A stretch of DNA of 64,000 nt, from contig NC_014150.1 of NCBI RefSeq assembly GCF_000092845.1, forward strand, positions 1,884,919-1,948,918, read 5' to 3'. Below the pieces are notes generated by a model. It saw only the letters and a list, made by a program, of their open reading frames with translations, searched no databases and had not been told where the DNA came from. Source of the DNA: Brachyspira murdochii DSM 12563 (GTDB taxonomy: Bacteria; Spirochaetota; Brachyspiria; Brachyspirales; Brachyspiraceae). Both the position numbers and the translations under genes were made by a program. Below are positions 46,335-54,316 of this stretch, piece by piece; positions within the stretch are counted from its first letter, which is position 1, and every line of letters starts with the position of its first letter.

Positions 46335-48017
46335 ATGTTTAATTTGTATATGTATATATTAATAGTTCCAGTATCTATATTAATAGTAATAGGAGTTATT
46401 TTATTTGCAAGAAGTATATCATCATCTAACAGTTATTATAAACCTAAAAATATAAAAAAGAAAATGGATGAACTTCAAAAAAAAATTGAAGCAAATACTA
46501 AAGATTATAATTCTATATATGAACTTGCTGTTTTAGAAGAGCAGTATAATTTTATAGAAAAAGCTGTAGAAAAATATCAGAAATTAATGGATTTAAAATA
46601 CTTTGAAGGAGAAGAGATTAATATATATAAAAAGTTAGAAGGATTATATAAAAAAGTAGAAAATAGAGAAGAAACTATTAAGTGCGTTCTTAAAATAGCA
46701 CAATTGGAGCCAAGCAATAGTTATTATTCTCTAAAAGCTGCTGTTATACTTGGAAAAGAGGGAGCTTATAAATTAGCATGCGAATATTTTAACAGAGTTC
46801 TTAATAATAAAAGCGACTTTGAGATAGAAGAATTAAAAACAGCGGCAATATGTTATTTTATGAATCATGAATATAAAAAAATTATTACTATGCTTGAAGA
46901 GCTTCATAAGAGATTAAGCAGAAATATATCAAATATAGAAGAAGATTATGATGATATGACATTAGTTGAAAAAATATTAATATCATTATACATAGCCACC
47001 GATGAAATAAATACTGCTAAAAGTTTTGCTGAGTCTATTTTGTCTTTAAGGTCTATAAATACTAACATTAAATATAAATTTTATATAAACAGAATATATT
47101 TATACATATTATATAAATCTGATAATACTGATGAGTTTATAGAGCTTTATAATAAACTTTCCACACAGTATAAAATTAATGAAATAAAAAAAGATGAAAT
47201 AGCTATTATACTTGATTTTGCTTTTTATAACTATTTTATTAAAGATGTTAATAGTGCTATAAGTTATTTTGAGCATATAAGACTTTTTAATGCTCCTGAA
47301 TTTGATATGTATGATTTAGATGTAATTTTTAAATATTTATTTGAAATTTCAAAAGCTACAGAACAGCTTCAGAAATTAAGAAATAATATGCAGATTGAAG
47401 ATGATGAAAAATATAAAAATGAAAATTATGAAAAATACATTGATAAGCATTATATAGATATTTGGGAAAATAGTGTAAAGTTATGGGAAAGCAGTTTTAA
47501 TAATATTGATAGTATACTAGATTTTGCACAACTTGAAAGAACTATGGATATAGAAAAAATATTATTAGAATGCGGTATCAATGAAAATAATGCTTCATCA
47601 GAAAATGTTATATTAAAAAAAGTGGATAAAATCTATGACATGACTTTAGCATCTTTTAAGAGTATATGCCAAGATATCATACAAAAAAAACTTATGTATT
47701 CTGCTGTACAGGAGTATAATGATCATTTAATAGATTATGATTATGGAGATGAAGTTAATTATTTGGCATTTGCTTCAAATAAAAATAAAAAAGATTTAAC
47801 GTTAATCTCTTTTAAAAGATGGAAAAATACAGAAGTAGGTGAGCTTATCATAAGAGATTTTATACTTCTTATTAATGAGGCCGGAGCAAAAAATGGAATA
47901 CTTATACTTCCTGTAGAGCTTACCAGCAGTGCCAGAAGCTATGCTATGCATAATAATAAAATAAAAGTATATACAAGAAATCAGTTCAATTACATGCTTA
48001 GAGACAGCAAGGTTTGA
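46335..48017 (+). CDS. Membrane-anchored TPR-like protein with possible Mrr-like nuclease fold
   Basis: A 560-residue protein. An N-terminal helix (YMYILIVPVSILIVIGVILF) anchors it. Residues ~40-330 are helical repeats of TPR type (LAVLEEQYNFIEKAVEKYQK, ACEYFNRVLNNK). The last ~130 residues look like a restriction-endonuclease-like fold: YLAFASNKNKKDLTLISFKRWKN with a core strand and Lys, then RDFILLINEAGAKNGILILP and SSARSYAMHNNKIKVYTR. This resembles Mrr_cat. The usual Glu/Gln two residues before the Lys is Ser here, so activity is doubtful. AGGAAG lies before the ATG. Confidence 0.65.
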   Translation: MFNLYMYILIVPVSILIVIGVILFARSISSSNSYYKPKNIKKKMDELQKKIEANTKDYNSIYELAVLEEQYNFIEKAVEKYQKLMDLKYFEGEEINIYKKLEGLYKKVENREETIKCVLKIAQLEPSNSYYSLKAAVILGKEGAYKLACEYFNRVLNNKSDFEIEELKTAAICYFMNHEYKKIITMLEELHKRLSRNISNIEEDYDDMTLVEKILISLYIATDEINTAKSFAESILSLRSINTNIKYKFYINRIYLYILYKSDNTDEFIELYNKLSTQYKINEIKKDEIAIILDFAFYNYFIKDVNSAISYFEHIRLFNAPEFDMYDLDVIFKYLFEISKATEQLQKLRNNMQIEDDEKYKNENYEKYIDKHYIDIWENSVKLWESSFNNIDSILDFAQLERTMDIEKILLECGINENNASSENVILKKVDKIYDMTLASFKSICQDIIQKKLMYSAVQEYNDHLIDYDYGDEVNYLAFASNKNKKDLTLISFKRWKNTEVGELIIRDFILLINEAGAKNGILILPVELTSSARSYAMHNNKIKVYTRNQFNYMLRDSKV

Positions 48018-48344
48018 TTGATAAATTATTCGTATATTTTATAAATAGAACCATACTATTATATAATTAAAAACAGCTTTAATTATTAAAAAAAATTCTA
48101 ATTCTATTAAAAAATTAATTCTTTTAGTATCATTCTTAAAAATATTTGGGGGTGGGCGGGCGGGCTAATTAGATTTTAAATAAAATTTGTATTATATTTT
48201 TTATACGGCATATTTTTATAAAAAAACTTCTCTCTATAAAAAATTATAAAAAAATCGATATTTTAGGCTTATTTTGCCCAAAAAATTTGTTTAACTAATA
48301 TTTATATATTTTATTTACTTATAACAATTTTGGAGTATAATAAT

Positions 48345-48557
48345 AATGCGTAGTATAAACAGAATGAACGATTATTTTAACCAACTTTAGAAAAATATAT
48401 AGAAAGCGGTACAAGGCTTTATTTTTATTGCGAATCAAAATACAAGCAGGAAAGAAACTATTTGAGTGATAGTTATTCACACTTGTACCGCATTTCGAGC
48501 TTATTAAAATTAAAGAACAATTACTATTGTTTTTCTTTAGAGCATACAACTCCTTAG
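48345..48557 (+). pseudogene. Possible frameshifted small gene
   Basis: An ATG at 48345 has TTGGAG 10 nt upstream, an excellent ribosome site. The frame gives MRSINRMNDYFNQL and stops at 48390. A second frame starting about there continues TLEKYIESGTRLYFYCESKY and on to a TAG at 48557. A single-base change near 48385 would join the two. I do not recognise the product. An open frame on the opposite strand (48319-48588) also has a fair ribosome site, so the coding strand is not certain. Confidence 0.3.
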
Positions 48558-48660
48558 AAGATAGTATTATACCTCTATCAGCTTTCATATTTTCTTTCCT
48601 TCAATGCTTACAAAAGTTTCTCAGGCTTTTGTTTGTGGTGCATCTTTCTATTTGATTCGC
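48406..48660. repeat. Two interleaved 10-bp inverted repeat pairs
   Basis: GCGGTACAAG (48406-48415) pairs with CTTGTACCGC (48482-48491), and GCGAATCAAA (48430-48439) pairs with TTTGATTCGC (48651-48660). Both pairs are perfect and they interleave. Confidence 0.6.
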
Positions 48661-49010
48661 ATTAACTAATATACACAAAATAATTTTAAAGTCAACAAAA
48701 AAACATTTTTTTTAAAAATTTAAAATACTGCTGTAAAGAGTGATTTTTAGTAAAGTATATATAAATGTATACCTAGATGAAAAAGTCCCTAAAAATAAGG
48801 CTCTACGCTTCAAATAAAGGCGTTCTAATAAATACTTCAAGCATCGATTTGCATTATATTATCGCAACAGCATTAAAATATTTTTTCTCTCAGCCATTAT
48901 TCAAAAAATAAAAATCTGCATAAGTCAGTTAGTCAGTTTAAAGTCTTTAAATAATCATTAGGTTAATCTTTAACATGTCTTTAATATATCTTTAAACTCA
49001 TACAACATCT

Positions 49011-49121
49011 AAGGGTGTCGCTATACTTAAAGTAAGGGTGTCGCTATACTTAAAGTAAGGGTGTCATCATACTTAAAGTAAGGGTGTCATCATACTTAAA
49101 GTAAGGGTGTCATCATACTTC
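49011..49121. repeat. 23-bp tandem repeat, five copies
   Basis: Units start at 49011, 49034, 49057, 49080 and 49103, each beginning AAGGGTGTC. The first two continue GCTATACTTAAAGT and the next ones ATCATACTTAAAGT; the fifth is cut short after ATACTT. There are no spacers. The block lies about 160 bp from the integrase gene end and resembles iterons or clustered protein-binding sites. Confidence 0.9.
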
Positions 49122-49243
49122 ATTTTGAGGGTTTAACCTATATATATGCAGTTTTTTTATACTACACAAATTAATATTTTCTAATATTTTTTATATTCAT
49201 TAACAGTATTATAATATTTTATTTTAGATATAGCTTACCTCGC

Positions 49244-49273
49244 AGGCTGTAAGATTTGCAGATTTTACAGCCT
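49244..49273 (-). terminator. Hairpin at the end of the integrase gene
   Basis: AGGCTGTAA (49244-49252) pairs perfectly with TTACAGCCT (49265-49273), loop 12 nt, directly after the integrase stop. It lacks a T run on either strand, so it may be a transcript end or a recombinase-related site. Confidence 0.4.
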
Positions 49274-49278
49274 ATCTT

Positions 49279-50403
49279 TTAAGCATTTTTAATATCAGTC
49301 TCTCTCGGCAGATGATTTATAATGTCATTCATCTTGTTAGTTAAATCTTCAAACATATTTTTTATTGCAAGGACTTCATCGTTTTTAGAATTATAAAAGT
49401 CTTTTTTCGTACTATATTCAAACTTAGCAAAAGGGTGATTTTCCATAGCTTCTTTTATCATTCCAGCCAAAACATAAATATATCTTGATACGGTTGTATT
49501 AATATTTTGATGGCCAAGCATTTTTGATATAACATAAACATCAGTTCCATTTTCTGCCATGTCAGTTGCAAAACCTCTGCGTAAAGAATGGCATGTAACT
49601 TTTATATTTGTCTTTTTTGAAATGCTTGTCATTATATCAGTTAGAGTTTTTGTTTTAAAAATGTCTCCATTTGATTTTATAAATAGCATGCTATGCTGTT
49701 TATTTTTCTGTTGCAGTATTTCTTTTCTTAATTTTAAATATTCAATTAATTTATTTTTAATATGATCAGAAAATGAAATAATTCTAGGTTTATCCCCTTT
49801 TGTTTTATAAATAGTTATGGTATTATTAGAAAGGTTTATATTTTGTATGTCTATGCAGGCAAGCTCTTTTCTGCGTATGCCTGTATTAGACATCAGCAAA
49901 AGTATAAATATATTTCTATCATCTGTAAAACTTCTATTTTTATTTTTAGCTATAGCTTTTGTAATAGATAAAGTTTTATCTGCTTTAATTAAGAGCTGAT
50001 TTTTCACAATGATTTTTGGAGTTTTAAGCTCATCAAAAATATCAAAAAAAGTTTCTGTACTTATCTTTTTTAATTTAAGTAAATACTTAAAATAATTTTT
50101 TACAGCCATAATTCTGCAGTGAATAATATCAGCACTTAATTTTTTATCAGCTTGATAAACTATATAATCTTCAATCAACTTTCTATCTACTTTATTATAC
50201 CATACGGTAGTATTGTATAATAGTATATCTTTAGACTGTCTATTATTGTAATAAAAATATAAAAAATCATAGAAGTTTTTTAAGGAATGAGCATAAGTCT
50301 GTATAGTCGCTTTTGATTTATAGAGTTTTATATATTCAAGATATTTAATGATTAAATTAGAATTATTATTGTCGTATAGTTTTAAGTAATCTAGTGTTTT
50401 CAT
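49279..50403 (-). CDS. Tyrosine recombinase / phage integrase
   Basis: A 374-residue product from the ATG at 50403 (GGAG 9 nt upstream; an ATG 15 nt earlier has no ribosome site). Residues ~10-110 form the SAM-like core-binding domain (YLEYIKLYKSKATIQTYAHS). The catalytic domain shows the first Arg in NTGIRRKELACID, then CHSLRRGFATDMAENG (HxxR), then MLGHQNINTTVSRYIYV with the His and the nucleophilic Tyr. The tail is a charged coiled coil. It marks the left end of the prophage; all following genes are on the same strand. Confidence 0.9.
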   Translation of the reverse strand: MKTLDYLKLYDNNNSNLIIKYLEYIKLYKSKATIQTYAHSLKNFYDFLYFYYNNRQSKDILLYNTTVWYNKVDRKLIEDYIVYQADKKLSADIIHCRIMAVKNYFKYLLKLKKISTETFFDIFDELKTPKIIVKNQLLIKADKTLSITKAIAKNKNRSFTDDRNIFILLLMSNTGIRRKELACIDIQNINLSNNTITIYKTKGDKPRIISFSDHIKNKLIEYLKLRKEILQQKNKQHSMLFIKSNGDIFKTKTLTDIMTSISKKTNIKVTCHSLRRGFATDMAENGTDVYVISKMLGHQNINTTVSRYIYVLAGMIKEAMENHPFAKFEYSTKKDFYNSKNDEVLAIKNMFEDLTNKMNDIINHLPRETDIKNA

Positions 50404-50540
50404 AAGAAACAGCTCCATTTTTTTTATTTATAAAAAGTTTGGTTACGTTTTTTTATAAATAAAAAACAGAGCTGCTTTGATATATAATTATTATCGTATT
50501 AAATTAATTTTCATTAAATATTTTTTAGATTTCATTAATA

Positions 50541-50573
50541 AAAAAATAGAGCGGAGCTTTTTAAGCTTCGCTC
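50541..50573 (-). terminator. Terminator at the end of the prophage late genes
   Basis: An 11-bp stem with one G-T pair (50549-50559 with 50563-50573, 3-nt loop), then TA and a seven-T run on the minus strand. It lies between the last late gene and the integrase gene. Confidence 0.8.
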
Positions 50574-50637
50574 ATAAAACATTTTATTATAATTTAGGAG
50601 AAAAAAATGGTAGATGAATAGTAATATTGATTATTTA

Positions 50638-50862
50638 TTATTTATCGCCTTCAAACTTTGACTGATAACTTTTAAATCCAGCAAGTCCAAGCAAACCACC
50701 CATCAAAAATGGAAGAGCTTCACCAAGCCTAACATCTTTAGAAAAAACCAAAAACGCTATACAAACAAGCATAACCGCCGAACCTAATAAGCTGATTAAA
50801 CGCATACTAGAAAGATGGCCAGTCTTTGAACATAGAAGTAAATCTTTAAAGGTATTAAACAT
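50638..50862 (-). CDS. Small prophage membrane protein (holin candidate)
   Basis: A 74-residue protein with two hydrophobic helices (SLLGSAVMLVCIAFLVF and LPFLMGGLLGLAGF), a short positive N-terminus and a charged C-terminus. AGAGG lies 8 nt before the ATG. Its size and topology fit a class II holin, and it lies near lysis genes, but I do not recognise a named family. A terminator follows. Confidence 0.55.
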   Translation of the reverse strand: MFNTFKDLLLCSKTGHLSSMRLISLLGSAVMLVCIAFLVFSKDVRLGEALPFLMGGLLGLAGFKSYQSKFEGDK

Positions 50863-50911
50863 AAATAACCTCTGTAATAATTTTTTAATATAAAAAACTT
50901 AAAAATAAAAA

Positions 50912-50950
50912 ATTGGGAGCATCTGCTTGATTTATCAAGCAGATACTTAA
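50912..50950 (-). terminator. Hairpin between the two small membrane genes
   Basis: A perfect 10-bp stem, ATCTGCTTGA (50921-50930) with TCAAGCAGAT (50935-50944), loop 4 nt. On the minus strand a T-rich stretch follows after about 9 nt, so it may be a weak terminator or a processing site. Confidence 0.5.
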
Positions 50951-51011
50951 AGCGGACAATTTTTTATATATAAAATAAAAAGTAAATCTTTTAATACGTT
51001 CATAATGCGTC

Positions 51012-51221
51012 CTACGAAATTACAGCTATAAAAAACATCACACATCCGTAAGTTAATTTAATAAAATAATATATTGATGTCTTCTCTTTAATGAGAGCTT
51101 TTAATCTCTCTTTAAATGTTCCTTCTTTTTCATTCATAAACTTATTATAGTATTTTACTATTCCAATGAAAGTAAAAACTACCATAGCACCTATTAAAAA
51201 AATTAATATTAATTTAAACAT
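51012..51221 (-). CDS. Small prophage membrane protein
   Basis: A 69-residue protein with an N-terminal helix (LILIFLIGAMVVFTFIGIV), a basic middle (KERLKALIKEKTS) and a second helix (FIKLTYGCVMFFIAVIS). AAGGAG lies 6 nt before the ATG. It is the gene after the 627-residue tail protein, 14 nt away. It could be a holin or antiholin; the function is not visible. Confidence 0.5.
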   Translation of the reverse strand: MFKLILIFLIGAMVVFTFIGIVKYYNKFMNEKEGTFKERLKALIKEKTSIYYFIKLTYGCVMFFIAVIS

Positions 51222-51235
51222 GTTTACTCCTTAAT

Positions 51236-53119
51236 TTATATTTGTTTAGGCAATATCCAATCTATATTATATGCAGTTCCAGCAGTTCCTCTAAACTCTA
51301 AACTGCACATGAAACCATTATTATGATGATAAACAGCTTTTAAGCTGCCTTCATTTGTACTGATATCATATTCTGTATTATCTTCAAAGAAATCAATGAT
51401 ACCGCTGTTTGTATAAAAACTAAAATTACTTTCTCCGCTTGCAAATATTAACTGACCTTTTATTTTATATTTTCCTTCTTCATAAACTATTCCAAAATCT
51501 TCGCTTACTTTAGTAGGAGACATTTTATTTATTATTTCATTATTAAATAATACTATTTTGCTGTCTATCAATTTAATATTATCAAAATGTTCATTAGTTA
51601 CAGCAGTTTCAGAACTTTTTTGCATATTAATATATAAATAATTTTCAAATACTAAAATCATAATGATAAAATTATCTGTCATTATAACAGGTACAATATT
51701 TTTAATATCTGCTTCTATCTCTTTTGCTGTTTTTATAATCATTTTAGAACTTGTATTTGCATCTTCATATATTTCTATATTTCCTTTTAAGCTGTAAGAA
51801 TTATCTGCATTTTTTACTAGAGATAAATTACTGCAGTCTTTTACTTTATTATCAAGAATTGGCGATCCCAAAATGGAGGAGGCTATTTCAAAATTAGAGT
51901 TATTAATTCCTAACAATATTATTAAACTGTTAAATTTATCATTTAATATTTCTATAGCATTTTGAAGATTTTTCTCTTTTTCTATTTTTTCAACATCAAC
52001 ATTTTTCTGAGCTGTTAAATTAAAAGAAAGTATTTCATCTTTTTCTATATCAGTATCATCAGTATGCTTTATTTCTAAATAACCCAAAGTCATATTGATA
52101 TTAGAATATTTCTCTGATAATTCTGTTCCATCAATAACAGATTTTCTTATATAATATTTTATAGGCTTATTTTTATTAGAAGTAATCATATCATTTGCTT
52201 CTATATAATAGCTGTCATTTTTATCAGTTTTTATATCAAGATAATTTTCTAGCATAAAAATATTAAAAATAATAAATATTGTATTTCCAACTTTTGACTT
52301 CGTATTTCCTTGAAATACTATTTTTTCATTTTTATTATTTGCTTTTATGAAAGAAACTGTATCATTAGTACCTTGAATAAATATAAAATCTTGATAATTT
52401 CGTATATTATTTACTGATATTTCTATATTAATATTTATAGTATATTCTTTAGCTTCAAAACTACTAGAATCTTGTTTTCCTATAACAAACATAGGACTTC
52501 CAAAAACTAAAGCAAAATTATATTTAAGTTTTTCTTCTCCTTCTATAACTATTTCATTATCTGATGCATTTGCATATTGATAAATAAACTGTGATAATTC
52601 ATTTGTTATATATATAATATCTTTATTTTTTTCTTCACCTTTTTTTTGTATAGATATTATGTTAAAGATAAGATTAGAAGAAGTATTATTATTATTATTA
52701 TATATTAAAGTACCTTTCAAAACATATTTATCAGTACTCTTTTCTAATACTAGATCATAAACTTCTTCTGCATTATCTATATGAGATAAACTATTTAAAT
52801 AATAATCAGTTACTAAACTGATATTATAATTATCACTTAGTTGATTTTTTATTGGCGGAAAATCGTATCCGTCTGAAAAATCTAAATTGGCATTATCATT
52901 ATTAAAAGCTATTTTATCAGCTGATGATGTACTTCCGTTTGTTAAACCATCAACTCTTTCTTTTAATTCTTTTATATTAGAAATAGGAGCTTCGTTAGCT
53001 TGTCCTCCTTTTATTTTTTCTATATTTGATATTATTTGATTAATATCTTCTGCATATACAGTTTCTTCACTCTGCCTTGCAGATACTTCTTTATATTCGT
53101 TAGGTTTACTTAAAGCCAT
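51236..53119 (-). CDS. Prophage tail-fibre or receptor-binding candidate
   Basis: A 627-residue protein starting MALSKPNEYKEVSARQSEET. The N-terminal ~75 residues include a helical, possibly trimerising stretch (INQIISNIEKIKGG). The remainder is beta-rich and repeats a pattern twice: residues ~90-260 and ~405-560 both hold YNI/LSLV..YDLVLEKS-type and KLKGTLIYNNNNNTSS-type segments. I do not recognise a Pfam family. Position at the end of the tail genes and large size suggest a fibre. AGGAG precedes the ATG. Confidence 0.55.
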   Translation of the reverse strand: MALSKPNEYKEVSARQSEETVYAEDINQIISNIEKIKGGQANEAPISNIKELKERVDGLTNGSTSSADKIAFNNDNANLDFSDGYDFPPIKNQLSDNYNISLVTDYYLNSLSHIDNAEEVYDLVLEKSTDKYVLKGTLIYNNNNNTSSNLIFNIISIQKKGEEKNKDIIYITNELSQFIYQYANASDNEIVIEGEEKLKYNFALVFGSPMFVIGKQDSSSFEAKEYTININIEISVNNIRNYQDFIFIQGTNDTVSFIKANNKNEKIVFQGNTKSKVGNTIFIIFNIFMLENYLDIKTDKNDSYYIEANDMITSNKNKPIKYYIRKSVIDGTELSEKYSNINMTLGYLEIKHTDDTDIEKDEILSFNLTAQKNVDVEKIEKEKNLQNAIEILNDKFNSLIILLGINNSNFEIASSILGSPILDNKVKDCSNLSLVKNADNSYSLKGNIEIYEDANTSSKMIIKTAKEIEADIKNIVPVIMTDNFIIMILVFENYLYINMQKSSETAVTNEHFDNIKLIDSKIVLFNNEIINKMSPTKVSEDFGIVYEEGKYKIKGQLIFASGESNFSFYTNSGIIDFFEDNTEYDISTNEGSLKAVYHHNNGFMCSLEFRGTAGTAYNIDWILPKQI

Positions 53120-53130
53120 ATAAAACTCCT

Positions 53131-53185
53131 AAAAACATGGATGTTTTTTATACAGCTGCTACACGGAGGTAAAAGCAGCTGTATA
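53131..53185 (-). other. Two adjacent hairpins between spanin genes and the fibre gene
   Basis: A perfect 12-bp stem (53149-53160 with 53174-53185) is followed by an 8-bp stem (AAAAACAT with ATGTTTTT) and a T run that merges with the ribosome site of the fibre gene. It may be a terminator or a translational control point. Confidence 0.5.
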
Positions 53186-53193
53186 CATATTAT

Positions 53194-53439
53194 TTATTTT
53201 TTATATAAGTAATAATTCGTTCCTACTTGTATGTTGTACCATAGCTGCCATTCGCCAATCTTTATAATACTTTCTTGGTATCTTCTCATTAAATCTTGCC
53301 GATTTGTTACGGACTTGATTATAAATATTTCTGGCGGTGTAGAAAGCGGTACTTTGACATATTTTGTTTTTGTACTGCATGAAGTTAATATCATTAAAAT
53401 ACTTATAAAAATTATTAGATATATTATTAAATGTTTCAT
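53194..53439 (-). CDS. Rz1-like outer-membrane lipoprotein spanin (embedded gene)
   Basis: An 81-residue lipoprotein. MKHLIIYLIIFISILMILTSC is a signal peptide ending in a lipobox (L18-T19-S20-C21). A short mature part with VPLSTPPE follows, as expected of an o-spanin. It has its own ribosome site, AAGGA, 7 nt before the ATG. The gene lies almost wholly inside the Rz-like gene in another frame, extending 7 nt past it, the arrangement classically seen for Rz/Rz1 of lambda-type phages. A role in outer-membrane disruption at lysis is inferred from these features. Confidence 0.75.
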   Translation of the reverse strand: MKHLIIYLIIFISILMILTSCSTKTKYVKVPLSTPPEIFIIKSVTNRQDLMRRYQESIIKIGEWQLWYNIQVGTNYYLYKK

Positions 53440-53740
53440 GTTCTGTCCTTGTCAGTAATTCTTCATCTATATTTTTTATCATTAAACTAGAATTACTAAA
53501 ACTATTTTGAAACTTCTCATTTTCTTTAATAAATAATATTTCATTTTGAAGCGTTTGATTATTAAGCTCCAAGCCCTTAATATCTTCCTGATACTGTGCA
53601 ATCTCTTTTTCTTTTTTATGTATTTCACTGTCTTTAGCAGCTATTAATACTATAAAAATAGAAACTATTAAAACCATTATGACTGCTATAATGATTTTTT
53701 TGTTTATTTTTGACAAAAAGCCCGTTATTATTGGTATCAT
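53201..53740 (-). CDS. Rz-like inner-membrane spanin
   Basis: A 179-residue protein with an N-terminal signal anchor (IIIAVIMVLIVSIFIVLIAA, about 16-35). A periplasmic coiled coil follows (EIHKKEKEIAQYQEDIKGLE, then more at 60-80). This is the topology of a lambda-type i-spanin. Residues 101-179 overlap the embedded Rz1-like gene in a different frame. A ribosome site AGGAG lies before the ATG. It forms the last part of the lysis cassette after the endolysin and the membrane-anchored coiled-coil gene. Confidence 0.7.
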   Translation of the reverse strand: MIPIITGFLSKINKKIIIAVIMVLIVSIFIVLIAAKDSEIHKKEKEIAQYQEDIKGLELNNQTLQNEILFIKENEKFQNSFSNSSLMIKNIDEELLTRTEHETFNNISNNFYKYFNDINFMQYKNKICQSTAFYTARNIYNQVRNKSARFNEKIPRKYYKDWRMAAMVQHTSRNELLLI

Positions 53741-53799
53741 ATATACTCCTATTATTATATTTTTTAATCTTTTTTATTTAGTAAAATAAAGAACAGCTT

Positions 53800-53873
53800 T
53801 TATTATTGCTATGCTCAAAAAAGCCTATAAGTAAATCGATAATAAATTATCGATTTGGCTTTTTTTTCGCTTT
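53800..53873 (-). terminator. Terminator-like repeat, copy 1
   Basis: AAAAAAGCC and GGCTTTTTT flank an inner palindrome, AAATCGATAA-TAAA-TTATCGATTT. Nearly the same ~58-70 bp occurs at 63820-63890. It lies behind the coiled-coil gene, reads as a terminator on both strands, and ends with a T run. Confidence 0.75.
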
Positions 53874-53877
53874 TTTC

Positions 53878-54315
53878 TTATTTAGTAAAATAAAAAATAG
53901 CTCCAACTATAGTACCTATTGCTGTAAGAAGTCCTGCTATACCCACAACCGCTTTTTGAAACTTATGCAAAGTATCAACAGTAATATTACCTTCTAAACT
54001 TTTCTTTATTTCTTTTAATTCATTTTCTTTTTTATCTTTATCTTCTTTCATTTTCTGTAAAAAATCCTGTATCTGATTTTCAAGCTTTTCTATTCTTAAA
54101 TCTATTTTGATAAAATCTTCTGATAGATTATCTAAATATGTATCATAGCTTTTTATATCATTTCTAAGATTTTTAATTTCTTCTTTTACTTCTTCCATTT
54201 TATGAATAAGTCCGTTTCCGTTTTTTGTACCGTCTTCATTAAGACCGACTGTATTTTCTATACGCATTAATCTTTTTTCCAATACAGCAGTTCTGCTTTC
54301 TTTTGATGCAGGCAT
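53878..54315 (-). CDS. Coiled-coil protein with C-terminal membrane helix, lysis cassette
   Basis: A 145-residue product from the ATG at 54315 (TTGGAG 6 nt upstream, within the end of the endolysin gene). Residues ~10-110 are coiled coil with heptads (MEEVKEEIKNLRNDIK). The final helix is AVVGIAGLLTAIGTIVGAIFYF. This is the topology of XhlA-type lysis proteins, so a holin-accessory role is a reasonable guess. Its start follows the endolysin stop by 1 nt. A terminator-like repeat follows its stop. Confidence 0.65.
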   Translation of the reverse strand: MPASKESRTAVLEKRLMRIENTVGLNEDGTKNGNGLIHKMEEVKEEIKNLRNDIKSYDTYLDNLSEDFIKIDLRIEKLENQIQDFLQKMKEDKDKKENELKEIKKSLEGNITVDTLHKFQKAVVGIAGLLTAIGTIVGAIFYFTK

Positions 54316-54316
54316 A

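Larger units (their letters stand above)
48018..49243. other. Accessory junction between the chromosome and the prophage
   Basis: About 1.2 kb without a firm gene. It contains, in order: a G-rich box near 48148 followed by ATTAGATTTT (also at 14.66 kb); a possible broken gene at 48.35 kb with two inverted-repeat pairs; plain AT-rich sequence; and five 23-bp tandem repeats at 49.01 kb. It ends at the hairpin behind the integrase gene. Confidence 0.5.

Noticed and set aside
48319-48588. Minus-strand 89-residue open frame
   Set aside because: It has a fair ribosome site but no recognisable protein features beyond a hydrophobic stretch, and it mirrors a possible broken plus-strand gene; I left it out as undecided.
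49011-49121. CRISPR array
   Set aside because: The 23-bp units follow one another without spacers and no cas gene is present.
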